This document shows positions 9,047-17,934 of a stretch of DNA of 64,000 bases, piece after piece. The DNA comes from Mesorhizobium sp. C432A (GTDB taxonomy: Bacteria > Pseudomonadota > Alphaproteobacteria > Rhizobiales > Rhizobiaceae): assembly GCF_030323145.1 (NCBI RefSeq), contig NZ_CP100470.1:4815001-4879000 (forward strand). Direction: 5' to 3'. Position numbers and translations under genes: made by a program. Each line of letters opens with the position of its first letter. Positions within the stretch are counted from its first letter, which is position 1. The notes below the pieces were generated by a model, which saw only the letters and a program-made list of their open reading frames with translations, did not search any database and was not told the DNA's origin.

Positions 9047-9078
9047 GAAAACCCCGCCGGCAGACGTCGCGGGCGGGG
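9047..9078 (-). terminator. Intrinsic terminator / possible attenuator before the GNAT gene
   Basis: Read on the minus strand, CCCCGCC and GGCGGGG (genomic 9072-9078 and 9052-9058) form a seven-pair GC stem followed directly by TTTTC. This is a good Rho-independent terminator shape. It lies 19 bases before the GNAT start and after a short ORF, so either a small upstream transcript ends here or expression depends on read-through. Confidence 0.65.
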
Positions 9079-9097
9079 CTGGAACGAACGAACCGAC

Positions 9098-9229
9098 TTA
9101 GTGTGCCGGTCTTTGTCGTCGCGCCTTGCCGCTCCGCACTGTGCAGAGGCGACGTCGCTGGGCGATGGCGAGCGAGAAAATGGACATGACGCCACGCTGG
9201 AGTGCAAGACGCAGAGCGTCAAGCTGCAT
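9098..9229 (-). CDS. Possible 43-codon leader peptide or small protein
   Basis: A short ORF on the minus strand begins MQLDALRLALQRG, continues with a small hydrophobic segment (VMSIFSLAIAQ) and ends in an arginine-rich tail. It stops 20 bases before the terminator stem at 9047-9078. No strong Shine-Dalgarno and no run of a single regulatory codon is visible. I do not recognise it. It is listed because ORF plus terminator plus downstream gene is the layout of an attenuated leader; it may equally be chance or part of a small RNA. Confidence 0.3.
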   Translation of the reverse strand: MQLDALRLALQRGVMSIFSLAIAQRRRLCTVRSGKARRQRPAH

Positions 9230-9380
9230 AACCGAGCCAGTCATCATGTTTGCATGGCACAGGCAAGATTGAAGGCATTGCCGACCGTTCGCAAAGATCG
9301 ATCATTTCAATAAGAACAATTCGTTGGAAAGATCGATTCTGGAATGACATTCTCCTGAGGTACTTGCCTGGAGAATTGCA

Positions 9381-10457
9381 TTGTCTGCCGCCGCCCAACT
9401 AGCGAACGATATTCCGATCAGCATGATTTCCGCCGACCTGCCCGTGGGCCGGAAGCGGCTCGATTCCGTGTGGAATGGCGTCATCCCCGGGATCGTGCTG
9501 GTAGCGATGATCACGGCTGTGGCCTTCTCGGCCCATAATGTCTCCGGCTTCGCGCTGTTCAGCCCGATGATCCTCGCCGTCGTCGCCGGCATGATCTATT
9601 CCAACGTGCTCGGCACGCCCGCCCATGCCAAGGCCGGCATTGCATTCTCGCAGAAGCGCCTGCTGCGCTTTGCCGTCGTGCTGCTCGGCTTCCAGCTGAC
9701 GCTTGGCCAGGTCGTCTCCATCGGCGCCGGCGGCGTCGGCATCGTGGCAGCCACCCTTGGCGCCACCTTCGTCTTCACCATCACGCTTGGCCGGCTGATC
9801 GGCGTCGACGCCAAGCTGGCGCAGCTGATTGCCGCCGGCACCTCGATCTGCGGCGCTTCGGCGATCGTTGCCACCAACATCGTCACCGATGCGCGCGACG
9901 AGGACGTCACTTATGCCGTCGCCTCGATCACGCTGTTCGGCACCGTCGCCATGCTCGGCTTTCCGCTGCTGGCGCCGGTGCTCGGCCTCGACCAGCACGC
10001 ATTCGGCCTGTGGGCCGGCGCCTCGATCCACGAGGTGGCGCAGGTCATCGGCGCCGGCTTCCAGAACGGCGCCCAGTCCGGCGAAATCGCCACCGTCGCC
10101 AAGCTTACCCGCGTCGCCATGCTGGCGCCGATGGTGATCGCGCTCGGCCTGATGGCGCGCCGCAAGAGCAATGGCGATCGCCCAAGCGACCAATCCGGTG
10201 CGCGGCCGCCGATACCGTGGTTCGTCGCCGCTTTCGTCGCCGTCGTGGCGCTGAACAGCCTGGTTGCCGTGCCGGCCGAAGTGAAGTCGGCCATGGCGTT
10301 CGCCACCACCCGCATGCTGACCATGGGGCTCGCCGCCATGGGTCTGCAGGCCAACATTTCGCAACTGCGCTCGCGCGGCCTTCGCCCGCTGGCGCTCGCC
10401 TTCTGCGCCTTCCTGTTCATCGGAGGCTTCAGCCTGATGCTGGTGAAGTTCGCCTAG
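9381..10457 (+). CDS. YeiH/YadS-family permease (UPF0324, putative sulfate exporter)
   Basis: This integral membrane protein of 358 residues has about ten hydrophobic segments. It contains the family hallmarks [23 protein letters not shown] and the half-site [12 protein letters not shown] followed by [18 protein letters not shown]. The family (YeiH/PSE, PF03601-like) is often called putative sulfate exporter, but transport substrates are mostly unproven. TTG 9381 is taken as start because GGAG lies seven bases upstream; ATG 9423 is the alternative. The stop overlaps convergently with the stop of the sulfoxide reductase gene. The 150 bases upstream (9230-9380) contain nothing else I recognise. 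Confidence 0.88.
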   Translation: MSAAAQLANDIPISMISADLPVGRKRLDSVWNGVIPGIVLVAMITAVAFSAHNVSGFALFSPMILAVVAGMIYSNVLGTPAHAKAGIAFSQKRLLRFAVVLLGFQLTLGQVVSIGAGGVGIVAATLGATFVFTITLGRLIGVDAKLAQLIAAGTSICGASAIVATNIVTDARDEDVTYAVASITLFGTVAMLGFPLLAPVLGLDQHAFGLWAGASIHEVAQVIGAGFQNGAQSGEIATVAKLTRVAMLAPMVIALGLMARRKSNGDRPSDQSGARPPIPWFVAAFVAVVALNSLVAVPAEVKSAMAFATTRMLTMGLAAMGLQANISQLRSRGLRPLALAFCAFLFIGGFSLMLVKFA

Positions 10458-10951
10458 TCCTCGAACGAACTCGCCGCGACATAGATCGCGGCCAGCGCTT
10501 CGATGCCGGCCTGGTCGTCCTTGTCGAAGCGGCCGGGCGTCGGGCTGTCGAGGTCGATCAGGCCGAAGACGCCGTCATTGTCGCTCAGCAGCACGACGAG
10601 CTCCGAGCGCGAGTCGGCGTCGCAAGCGATGTGGCCGGCAAATTCATGCACATCCTTGACCAGCATCGACATTTCGAGATCGATGGCGGTGCCGCACACG
10701 CCCTTGCCGACGGCGATGCGCACGCAGGCCGGCTTGCCCTGGAACGGTCCAAGCACCAGCTCCTCGTCCGACGCCAGGAAATAGAAGCCGGCCCAGTTGA
10801 GATCGGGCACCATCTGGAAGATCAGCGCCGATGTGTTGGCGGCGTTGGCGACGGAGTCGCTCTCGCCTTCCAGCAGCGCCTTCAACTGGGTGGCCAGTTC
10901 GCGGTAGAAGGCTGGCTTGTCGGTGCTGTCGATGGTCTGGGCCGCAAACAT
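10454..10951 (-). CDS. msrC: Free methionine-(R)-sulfoxide reductase (fRMsr), GAF domain
   Basis: This cytosolic GAF-domain enzyme of 165 residues reduces free methionine-(R)-sulfoxide using a thioredoxin-linked disulfide cycle. The three conserved cysteines of the family are present in [14 protein letters not shown] and [11 protein letters not shown], and the aromatic motif LNWAGFYF lies near the start. Its length matches the family. ATG 10951 has GGAG nine bases upstream. Confidence 0.92.
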   Translation of the reverse strand: MFAAQTIDSTDKPAFYRELATQLKALLEGESDSVANAANTSALIFQMVPDLNWAGFYFLASDEELVLGPFQGKPACVRIAVGKGVCGTAIDLEMSMLVKDVHEFAGHIACDADSRSELVVLLSDNDGVFGLIDLDSPTPGRFDKDDQAGIEALAAIYVAASSFED

Positions 10952-11035
10952 GGCGTCGTCTCCATTGCCGGCGGGGCAAAAAGCCCCTTACATTTCCTGT
11001 CTGCCACCAATGACGCTCCCAGGAAATACACAATT

Positions 11036-12031
11036 GTGAATACCGACCGTGCCAGCCAAACACACGACCGGGCGCAACCCGCAGCGAGCGAAGGTCCCCT
11101 CACCTTCGCCGTGCTGGTCTTTCCCGGCTTTCCGATGATGGCGTTCAGTTCGGTGATCGAGCCGCTGCGCGCCGCCAATGTGCTGGCCAAACGCGATTGT
11201 TACCGCTGGGTGATCGTCGGCGCCGACCAGGGAACGGTCGAGGCGTCCAACGGGGTTGTCATACAACCGGGATTCTCAGCCTCCAGCGCACCGAAGGTCG
11301 ACCGCATCGTCGTCTGCTCCGGCGGCAATGCGGACTTGCTTGTCGCGGAGTATGCGGTTGCCTGGATCCGCAGGAGCCTGCGCGCCGGCGCCCATATCGG
11401 CGCGGTGGCCGACGCCGCCTTCTTCCTCGCCAGGGCCGGCTTGCTCGACGGCCATGCCTGCACCTTGCACTGGACCAGCCAGGCGGCCTTCACGGAGGCC
11501 TTCCCGGATATCGAGCTTCGGCGCGATCTCTATGTCATCGACCGCAAGCGCTTCACCTCGGCCGGTGGCGTCGGCAGCCTCGACATGATGCTGGAGATCA
11601 TCACCAACGATTATGGCGGCGAGCTCGCGGCGGGCGTTGCCGAATGGTTCGTGCACAGCCCCTTGCGTTCGAGCGTCGACCGCAAGCTGATGCCGCTCAG
11701 GCTGCGCACCGGCGTCCAGAACGAACTGGTGCTGTCGGCCATCGCCATCATGGAGGATGCGGTGGAAGAGCGGCTCGGCATGACGGAGCTGGCGGCAAGG
11801 CTCGGTGTCTCCTCCGACAAGTTGGAGCGCAATTTCCGCGCCCAGCTCAGCATTTCGCCCAATGCATATTACCGGCGGCTCCGGCTGCGGCGCGCCGCCG
11901 ACCTGTTGGCCCATTCGACGCTGATGGTGCGAGACGTGGCGCTGGCCTGCGGCTTCGCGTCGATGTCAAGTTTTGCCCGAGCGTTTCGCGAGGAGCATGG
12001 GCACGCGCCGAAGGCGATGCGGCGGCATTAG
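11036..12031 (+). CDS. GlxA-type transcriptional regulator (DJ-1/PfpI domain plus AraC HTH)
   Basis: This predicted DNA-binding regulator has 331 residues. An N-terminal DJ-1/PfpI amidase-like domain (about residues 20-190, FAVLVFPGFPMMAF ... IVVCSGGN ... GAHIGAVADAAFFLA) lacks the catalytic cysteine at the nucleophile elbow, where GAVADAAF occurs, and so probably senses a ligand. A C-terminal AraC HTH pair (about 225-325) ends in ALACGFASMSSFARAFREEHGHAP. GTG 11036 with AGGAAA upstream is chosen because no other start precedes the domain. Members of this group regulate quaternary-amine, arginine and similar catabolic operons. The M24/isochorismatase series just downstream on the same strand is the natural target candidate, but that is inference. 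Confidence 0.85.
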   Translation: MNTDRASQTHDRAQPAASEGPLTFAVLVFPGFPMMAFSSVIEPLRAANVLAKRDCYRWVIVGADQGTVEASNGVVIQPGFSASSAPKVDRIVVCSGGNADLLVAEYAVAWIRRSLRAGAHIGAVADAAFFLARAGLLDGHACTLHWTSQAAFTEAFPDIELRRDLYVIDRKRFTSAGGVGSLDMMLEIITNDYGGELAAGVAEWFVHSPLRSSVDRKLMPLRLRTGVQNELVLSAIAIMEDAVEERLGMTELAARLGVSSDKLERNFRAQLSISPNAYYRRLRLRRAADLLAHSTLMVRDVALACGFASMSSFARAFREEHGHAPKAMRRH

Positions 12032-12071
12032 AGGGCGCTGCGCGCTAACGCGGTGAGATGCTGGCGGGACA

Positions 12072-12217
12072 GCGCCCCCCACTGTCCTGCCGGACATCTC
12101 CCCCACACGGGGGGAGATCAGATGTCGCCTCGGCTTTCGCCAATCACCGAGCGGGACGCGAAAGCTGCTAATCTCCCTCCTTGTGGGGGAGATGTCCGGC
12201 AGGACAGAGGGGGGCGC
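12072..12217. repeat. GC-rich palindromic repeat, family A, copy 1
   Basis: The arms GCGCCCCCC (12072-12080) and GGGGGGCGC (12209-12217) bound an imperfect inverted repeat. Inside it TGTCCTGCCGGACATCTCCCCC recurs in opposite orientation as GGGGGAGATGTCCGGCAGGACA. A second copy lies at 53650-53811. It fills most of the 309-base gap before the M24 gene; nothing else is visible there except the gene's own Shine-Dalgarno. Confidence 0.85.
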
Positions 12218-12340
12218 GAAGGATCGCCACATTGCCCTTTGTATCCATGCCCTTCTTGCGGCATTTCGCACGACATCTGCGGATTCTCGCACAGACATAC
12301 TGCGGTTCGTAGCTATGTTCAGGCCTTCAGGAGGCGCACC

Positions 12341-13645
12341 ATGAGCATCGTCGTTTTCGACCCCGACAGCACCGAGGATGTGGATTTCAAGGACCGCATG
12401 CGCCACCCGGTCGCGGCTGACTCCGCCGGCGGCATGTGGCTGTCGGACACCGAGCCGTCCTTCATCGATGCCGACGCCTTGCGCAAAGGGCGGCTGGCGA
12501 AACTGCGCGGCTGGATGCGCGAGGCGGGCTATGGGGGCGTCGTTTTGTTCGACCCCTACAACCAGCGCTATGCCACCGGCTCGCGCAACATGTTCGGCTA
12601 TTTCCTGCGCAACTCGACGCGGTATTTCTTCATCCCGACCGACGGGCCGATCGTTCTGTTCGAATACCCGCAGAGCTACCATGTCTCGATGGTGCTCGAC
12701 ACGATCGACGAGGCGCGCCCGTCCAAGCTGGTATGGTCTTCGGTGTCGGGCCGCGACGACGAAACCGCCGGCCCCTTCGCCGACGAGATCGCCGAGCTTT
12801 TGAAGAAACATGGCGGCGGCTCGATGAAGCTCGGGCTCGACCGCTGCAGCCATTTGCAGGCGCTGGCGCTGGAAAAGCGCGGCTGCGACGTCAGGGATTG
12901 TCAGGGCGAGATCCTGGCCGTGCGCGCGGTGAAAACACCCGAGGAAGTCAAATGCCTGCAGGTATCGATGGCTGGCGCGGAAGCCGCTGTTTATGCCGTG
13001 CGCGAGGCGATCAAGCCCGGCGTCTCCGAAAACGAGCTGTTCGCCATCATGTATGGCGAGGTGATCCGCCAGGGCGGCGAGTTTATCGAGACGCGGTTGC
13101 TCACCTCGGGACAGCGCACCAATCCGTGGTTCAACGAGGCCAGCGGCCGCAAGATCCGGCCGGGCGAGCTTCTGGCGCTCGATACCGACACGATCGGCTG
13201 CTATGGCTATTATTCCGATTTTTCGCGCACCTTCCGCTGCGGGCCTGGCAAGCCGACCGACTATCAGAAATCGCTCTACCGCATGGCGCACGACCAGGTT
13301 CAGCACAACATTTCGATTGTCAAACCTGGCATGGCGTTTCGCGAGATCGCCGAAAGAGCGTGGAAAATCCCGGACCGTTTCGTCGACCAGCGCTATACCT
13401 CGGTGATGCATGGCGTCGGCATGCATGGCGAGACGCCGTTCATCGCGCATGCCATGGACTATGAGACCTATGGCCGCGACGGTGTTGTCGTGCCCGGCAT
13501 GGTGGTGAGCGTGGAAAGCTATATCGGCGAGAAAGGCGGCCGCGAGGGCGTCAAGCTGGAGGACGAAATCCTGATAACCGACACCGGCACCGAGCTTCTG
13601 TCGCGCTTTCCCTACGAGGATGAGTTTCTGGAGAAGCAGGTTTGA
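12341..13645 (+). CDS. M24-family (pita-bread) metallohydrolase, DddP/creatinase-like
   Basis: This 434-residue protein has a creatinase-like N-terminal domain and a C-terminal pita-bread domain. Metal ligands are visible: two aspartates in LALDTDTIG and YSDFSRTF, His in MHGVGMHGE, and glutamates in VSVESYIGE and KLEDEILI. The segment GGEFIETRLLTSGQRTNPWF is very like the DMSP lyase DddP of marine roseobacters. However, the position I recall as the DddP catalytic aspartate, after HGVG, reads M-H-G here, as in peptidase/creatinase relatives. A C-N hydrolase or Xaa-Pro-type role is therefore at least as likely. ATG 12341 follows AGGAGG by six bases, so longer upstream frames are rejected. Confidence 0.82.
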   Translation: MSIVVFDPDSTEDVDFKDRMRHPVAADSAGGMWLSDTEPSFIDADALRKGRLAKLRGWMREAGYGGVVLFDPYNQRYATGSRNMFGYFLRNSTRYFFIPTDGPIVLFEYPQSYHVSMVLDTIDEARPSKLVWSSVSGRDDETAGPFADEIAELLKKHGGGSMKLGLDRCSHLQALALEKRGCDVRDCQGEILAVRAVKTPEEVKCLQVSMAGAEAAVYAVREAIKPGVSENELFAIMYGEVIRQGGEFIETRLLTSGQRTNPWFNEASGRKIRPGELLALDTDTIGCYGYYSDFSRTFRCGPGKPTDYQKSLYRMAHDQVQHNISIVKPGMAFREIAERAWKIPDRFVDQRYTSVMHGVGMHGETPFIAHAMDYETYGRDGVVVPGMVVSVESYIGEKGGREGVKLEDEILITDTGTELLSRFPYEDEFLEKQV

Positions 13646-13691
13646 TGGTCGTTTCGCATCCCTTGGCAACCAGCGCGAACGCCAATCCCGT

Positions 13692-13938
13692 CGTCATCCT
13701 AGGGCGAAGCAAGGAGCGCAGCGACGCGGCGCAGACCCTAGGATCCATGCCGGGACTCATCCGCGCCGCAACGGTGCAAGTTCTGCTCCGCCGCATTCCT
13801 TGGCCAATGTCACGGCATGGACTCCAGAGCGCCGCAACGGTGCAGATCCTGCACAGTTGCACTCCACGGTCGACGTCACGGAACGGATCCCAGGGTCTCC
13901 GCGACGCCGCTGCGCGGCTGCTTCGCCCTGGGAGGACG
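13692..13938. repeat. Long imperfect inverted repeat, family B
   Basis: CGTCATCCTAGGGCGAAGC (13692-13710) is matched at 17 of 19 positions by the reverse complement of 13920-13938. An inner pair, GCAGACCCTAGGATCC near 13735 and GGATCCCAGGGTCTCCGC near 13885, continues the fold. Between them GCCGCAACGGTGCA occurs twice as a direct repeat. The element occupies most of the 382-base gap between the M24 and isochorismatase genes; no separate gene is supported there. Confidence 0.75.
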
Positions 13939-14027
13939 AAGTTCGGAGGACGCCGACCAATCTCCACCGCTTGCGCTGCCCTTGCGAGAAGAGCGGCGGC
14001 GTTGGTCGCGAACCAAGGCCTATCCGC

Positions 14028-14705
14028 ATGAAAAGCCCCATCTCCATCAAACGCGGCACGGTCGCCGCGGCGTTCATCGACCTCCAGGAAGAGCATCGGC
14101 AGGACAAGCGCTATCTGGTCGAAGGTTATGGCGAGGTGCTGGCCAACGTCCAACGCCTGCAGGCGGCGGCGCGGCGCAACTTCGTGCCGCTCTACCACTG
14201 GGCCTATATCGTCGATGCCGCCAAGGCGCATCCCTTCCATCCGCTCGACGCCGACGGCAAGTCCGCCTTTTCCGACAAGAGCGATCCTCTGACGGAAATC
14301 TGCCCGGAAGTGGCGCCCGCGGCCGGCGAGACGATGCTGGTCAAGACGCAGGCCAGCGCCTTCGGCGGCGGGCCTGCCGCAACCGAACTCAAGGCGCGCG
14401 GCATCGAATGGCTGATCGTCGCCGGCGTCTGGACCGAGGCCTGCATCGACGCCACCGTGAAGGACGCGGTGGCATCCGGCTTTCGCGTGCTTCTGGTCAA
14501 GGATGCCTGCGGCAGCGGCAGTGCCGCCATGCACCAGACCGCCATCCTCAACCTTGCCAACCGGCTCTATGGCGGCGCCGTCACCAACACGATAGACGCG
14601 TGCCGGCTGATGGCGGGCGACACCATCGATGCATGGCAGGTCGAAGGCTCGGTACCGCTGCGCTTCACGTTTGAAAACGCCGAACGGCTCTACGGCGAGC
14701 TCTGA
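14028..14705 (+). CDS. Isochorismatase-family cysteine amidohydrolase
   Basis: This 225-residue hydrolase has the Rossmann-like isochorismatase fold. The catalytic triad is inferred as Asp in AAFIDLQEE, Lys in LVKTQASAF and Cys in GVWTEACIDAT. The family includes N-carbamoylsarcosine amidohydrolase, nicotinamidase and ureidoacrylate hydrolase; no feature picks one. ATG 14028 is the first start compatible with the fold; the upstream in-frame sequence is repeat DNA. It ends three bases before the esterase gene, so the two are an operon. The preceding creatinase-like protein hints at degradation of a C-N compound. Confidence 0.85.
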   Translation: MKSPISIKRGTVAAAFIDLQEEHRQDKRYLVEGYGEVLANVQRLQAAARRNFVPLYHWAYIVDAAKAHPFHPLDADGKSAFSDKSDPLTEICPEVAPAAGETMLVKTQASAFGGGPAATELKARGIEWLIVAGVWTEACIDATVKDAVASGFRVLLVKDACGSGSAAMHQTAILNLANRLYGGAVTNTIDACRLMAGDTIDAWQVEGSVPLRFTFENAERLYGEL

Positions 14706-14708
14706 GAG

Positions 14709-15695
14709 ATGGGCACGGTCCACAAGCTCAAGACCGCCAGGCGGGGGAAATACGCCACCCTGCTCGATCCGGCGCTGTGGGAGTATATCGACCTGGTCAA
14801 TGACTGGTTCCCGCCAGAAATCGCCGAACTTCCGATCGCCGAGCAAAGGTCGGTCTATGATGCGATGTGCCGCGCCTTCCATCAGGGTTATCCCAAAGGG
14901 GTTTCGGCCAGCGGCGGCATCATCGCCGCCGATGCAGGGCACGCCATCCCGATCCGCTACTATCGGATGGCGGGCAAGCCCGTGCGCGCCGTCATCGTCT
15001 ACTATCATGGCGGCGGCTTTGTGCTTGGCGGGCTCGACAGCCATGACGACATCTGCGCCGAGATCTGCGCCGGCACCGGTTTCGACGTTGTCTCGGCCGA
15101 CTACCGGTTGGCGCCGGAACATCCCCACCCGGCCGCCTTCGACGACGCGCTGACCGTGTTCGAATGGGCGGCGGTGACAACGGACCTGCCGATCGTGCTC
15201 GTCGGCGAAAGCGCCGGCGGCAACCTTGCCGCCGCGGTCGCGCACGCGTCTCGCCGCCACCTGCGCCGGGCGGCCGGCCAGGTGCTGATCTATCCCGGCC
15301 TCGGCGGCGACGAGAGTGCCGGCTCCTATGTCGAACATGCCGAGGCACCGTTGCTGACGCTGCGCGACATCGCGTTCTACCGCACCATTCGCGCTGCCCC
15401 GGCACAGTCGCCCGACGACCCGACTTTTTCTCCGCTGAAAGACAACGACTTCTCCGGCCTGCCGCCGACTGTCATCATCACTGCCCAGTGCGATCCGCTG
15501 TCGTCGGACGGCGAGACCTATCGCGACCGCGTCGTTGCCGCCGGCGGCCGCGCCTGGTGGTATGAGGAGAACCGCCTCGTGCACAGTTTTCTGCGCGCCC
15601 GCAAAAATGTTCCGCGCGCCGGCGAGGCGTTCGTGTGCACGCTTGCAGCCATCGCCGCCGTCGCCGTGCTCGGCAAGAACGACTGGCCATATTGA
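14709..15695 (+). CDS. Alpha/beta hydrolase, hormone-sensitive-lipase type esterase
   Basis: This 328-residue serine hydrolase carries the HSL-family oxyanion motif in [11 protein letters not shown], followed by [15 protein letters not shown]. Its nucleophile elbow is GESAGG; the acid is expected in [10 protein letters not shown] and the histidine in LVHSFLR. It should act on short-chain or small acyl esters or amides. It starts three bases after the isochorismatase stop. In context it may process an intermediate of the same unknown catabolic route. Confidence 0.87.
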   Translation: MGTVHKLKTARRGKYATLLDPALWEYIDLVNDWFPPEIAELPIAEQRSVYDAMCRAFHQGYPKGVSASGGIIAADAGHAIPIRYYRMAGKPVRAVIVYYHGGGFVLGGLDSHDDICAEICAGTGFDVVSADYRLAPEHPHPAAFDDALTVFEWAAVTTDLPIVLVGESAGGNLAAAVAHASRRHLRRAAGQVLIYPGLGGDESAGSYVEHAEAPLLTLRDIAFYRTIRAAPAQSPDDPTFSPLKDNDFSGLPPTVIITAQCDPLSSDGETYRDRVVAAGGRAWWYEENRLVHSFLRARKNVPRAGEAFVCTLAAIAAVAVLGKNDWPY

Positions 15696-15710
15696 GGCGG
15701 CGAAGCGCTG

Positions 15711-15955
15711 ATCTCCCCCTCGTGGGCAGGCAATCGCATATGAGATTTTTGCGAAGAGGACCCCACCCTAGTCCTCCCCACAAGGGAGGGAACGCTGCCG
15801 CCCGCTATATTGCGGCGCTCAACGTGGCCAATCTGCCGAGTTCGGCGCTGCCGAAGTCTCCCTCCCCCTTGTGGGGAGGGATTAAGCGTGGGGGTATTCG
15901 TAGAGCGCAAAGCGCCGAAATCCATATGCGATTGCCGCGCCCACAAGGTGGAGAT
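15711..15955. repeat. Long inverted repeat with CTCCCC/TTGTGGGG modules
   Basis: The outer arms are near-perfect complements. ATCTCCCCCTCGTGGGCAGG and then CAATCGCATATGAGATTT at the left are mirrored at the right by AAATCCATATGCGATTG and then GCCCACAAGGTGGAGAT. Two inner stems of the CCTCCC...TTGTGGGGAGG type lie at about 15771-15790 and 15858-15885. The whole 425-base gap before the solute-binding protein gene is this element plus about 165 bases of leader in which I see no gene. Confidence 0.8.
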
Positions 15956-16120
15956 TGTCTGCACTCCCACTGCGGAGTGGCGCACAAGAATTGCGGAAAA
16001 GCGAACATTTCCCGGGGTCGGCCCGCTTTATCATCACCTGCTCAGGCAACGGCGCCCGATGATCGCATCCGCCCCAGCGGAGGCGGACCGTCGGGGCGCC
16101 CAACAAAAGAGGGAACGACG

Positions 16121-17761
16121 ATGAAATTCATGCTGACCGACCGCAATTTGCACCCGCAGGCCAAACCCGTCGCCCAAGATCTCACAAAGGGCGGCGTCAA
16201 CCGGCGCGAATATCTCGCCATCATGGCCGGCTTCGGCGTCAGCGCGGCCGGAGCACTGGCATTGGGCGGCCTCAGCGCGTCGCCCGCCCGGGCAGAGGAG
16301 CCGAAGCGCGGCGGCACCTTGCGCGTCGCCATGAACGTCAAGGGTTTCAAGGATCCGCGCACCTTCGACGGTGTCGAGATGTCCAATGTGGCGCGCCACT
16401 GCAACGAATATCTGGTGCGCTGGAACCGCGACTTCACCTTCGAGCCGTGGCTGCTCGAAAGCTGGGAAACCAGCGACGACGCCAGGACGCTGACGCTGCA
16501 TGTGCGCAAGGGCATCGCCTGGTCGAATGGCGACGTCTTCAACGCCGATGACGTCATCCACAATCTCAACCGCTGGTGCGACGCTTCCGTCCCCGGCAAT
16601 TCGGTCGCCGCGCGCATGGGCGCGCTGGTCAATGCCGACACCAAGAAGCCGGTCGATGGCGGCATCGAGAAGGTCGACGATTTCACCGTAAAGCTCAATC
16701 TGCCGAAACCCGACATTTCGCTGATCGCAGGGATGGCCGACTATCCCGCGCTGATCATGCACCGCTCCTATGAGGGCGGCGACGATCCGATGAAGGCGCT
16801 CGCAATCACCACCGGCCCTTGCGAACTGGTCAGCTGGAATGCCGAGACCAGTGCGGAGGTGAAGCGCAAGGACAAGCCCTGGTGGAAGGGCGACTTCTAC
16901 CTCGACGGCATCAAATGGGTCGATTACGGCTCCGACCCCAACGCGATGCTGTCGGCGTTCGAATCCGGCGAGATCGACACCGACCACGAGACCGCCTCCG
17001 ACGCCGTGTCGCAGACCGAGCAGATGGGCTTGCTGAATTCCGAGATCGCCACCGGATCGACCATCGTTGCCCGTTTCAATGTCGGCAACGCGCCCTATGA
17101 CGACGTCAAGGTGCGCCGCGCCGCCCAGCTTGCCGTCGACAATTCCGCCGTGCTGGCGCTGGGCCTCGGCGGTCGCGGCAAGCCCGCCGACAACCACCAT
17201 GTCGGTCCGATGCATCCTGAGTTTGCCGATATCGGTCCGGCCAAGCGAGATATGGATCAGGCGAAGAAACTGCTCGCCGAGGCCGGCAAGACGGACCACG
17301 AATTCGAGCTGATCTCGGTCGATATCGAATGGCAAAAGAGCACCGGCGACGCGATCGCCGCGCAGATGCGCGAGGCCGGCCTGAAGATCAAGCGCACCGT
17401 GCTGCCGGCGGCGACCTTCTGGAACGACTGGAGCAAATACCCCTTCTCCACCACCGAATGGCTGGGCCGCCCGCTCGGCGTCCAGGTGCTGGCGCTCGCC
17501 TATAAATCGGGCGCCGCCTGGAACGAAAGCGCCTATGCCGACAAGGAATTCGACACGCTTCTCGACAAGGCGCTGGCAACGCCGGACGCCGCCCAGCGCA
17601 AGGAGATCATGGCCAGGATCGAGCAGAATCTGCGCGATGCCGGCATCATCATCCAGCCCTACTGGCGCTCGGTCTACCGCACCTATCGCAAAGGCGTGCA
17701 GGGCTGCGAACAGCACCAGTCGCTGGAGCAGCATTTTGAGAAGGTGTGGCTGGAGGGGTGA
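16121..17761 (+). CDS. ABC-type peptide/opine solute-binding protein (SBP_bac_5)
   Basis: This 546-residue periplasmic binding protein belongs to the oligopeptide/nickel family. It has a Tat-like signal with [18 protein letters not shown] at about residues 27-45, and the mature protein begins near [14 protein letters not shown]. Family hallmarks follow: [24 protein letters not shown] and [15 protein letters not shown] 16121 has GAGGG eight bases upstream; the longer in-frame stretch is repeat DNA. No permease or ATPase genes follow, so it is either orphan or works with components encoded elsewhere. It may supply the substrate of the upstream hydrolases. Confidence 0.9.
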   Translation: MKFMLTDRNLHPQAKPVAQDLTKGGVNRREYLAIMAGFGVSAAGALALGGLSASPARAEEPKRGGTLRVAMNVKGFKDPRTFDGVEMSNVARHCNEYLVRWNRDFTFEPWLLESWETSDDARTLTLHVRKGIAWSNGDVFNADDVIHNLNRWCDASVPGNSVAARMGALVNADTKKPVDGGIEKVDDFTVKLNLPKPDISLIAGMADYPALIMHRSYEGGDDPMKALAITTGPCELVSWNAETSAEVKRKDKPWWKGDFYLDGIKWVDYGSDPNAMLSAFESGEIDTDHETASDAVSQTEQMGLLNSEIATGSTIVARFNVGNAPYDDVKVRRAAQLAVDNSAVLALGLGGRGKPADNHHVGPMHPEFADIGPAKRDMDQAKKLLAEAGKTDHEFELISVDIEWQKSTGDAIAAQMREAGLKIKRTVLPAATFWNDWSKYPFSTTEWLGRPLGVQVLALAYKSGAAWNESAYADKEFDTLLDKALATPDAAQRKEIMARIEQNLRDAGIIIQPYWRSVYRTYRKGVQGCEQHQSLEQHFEKVWLEG

Positions 17762-17790
17762 TCGTTCGGGGACGCCGCATACCGGCTGGC

Positions 17791-17814
17791 ACCTGAGCGG
17801 TATGTCGCTCAGGT
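17791..17814 (+). terminator. Perfect hairpin after the solute-binding protein gene
   Basis: ACCTGAGCG (17791-17799) pairs perfectly with CGCTCAGGT (17806-17814) around a six-base loop. It starts 30 bases after the stop codon at 17761. AAATACC follows instead of a U-tract, so termination efficiency is uncertain, but the position fits a transcript end. Confidence 0.55.
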
Positions 17815-17934
17815 AAATACCTGCAGCGCACTCCGAGCATTTACGACGGTGTCTGTCTTGACGCGGCGATCGTGGATCGGTCTGGTGTGTCGACGAGGCC
17901 CCGCTGTGGGCTCGCGTCATTCCGGAGAATACAC

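Noticed and set aside
10010..11035. Long N-terminal extension of the GlxA-type regulator
   Set aside because: The extension runs out of frame through yeiH and antisense to msrC. GTG 11036 with AGGAAA upstream gives a regulator of normal size.
12072..12217. Family A palindrome considered as a structured RNA gene or tRNA-like element
   Set aside because: No anticodon-type fold and no promoter are visible, and a second dispersed copy indicates a repeat.
12341..13645. Calling the M24 protein a DMSP lyase (dddP)
   Set aside because: Similarity is strong, but the presumed lyase-specific acidic residue is missing and the context has no other DMSP genes.
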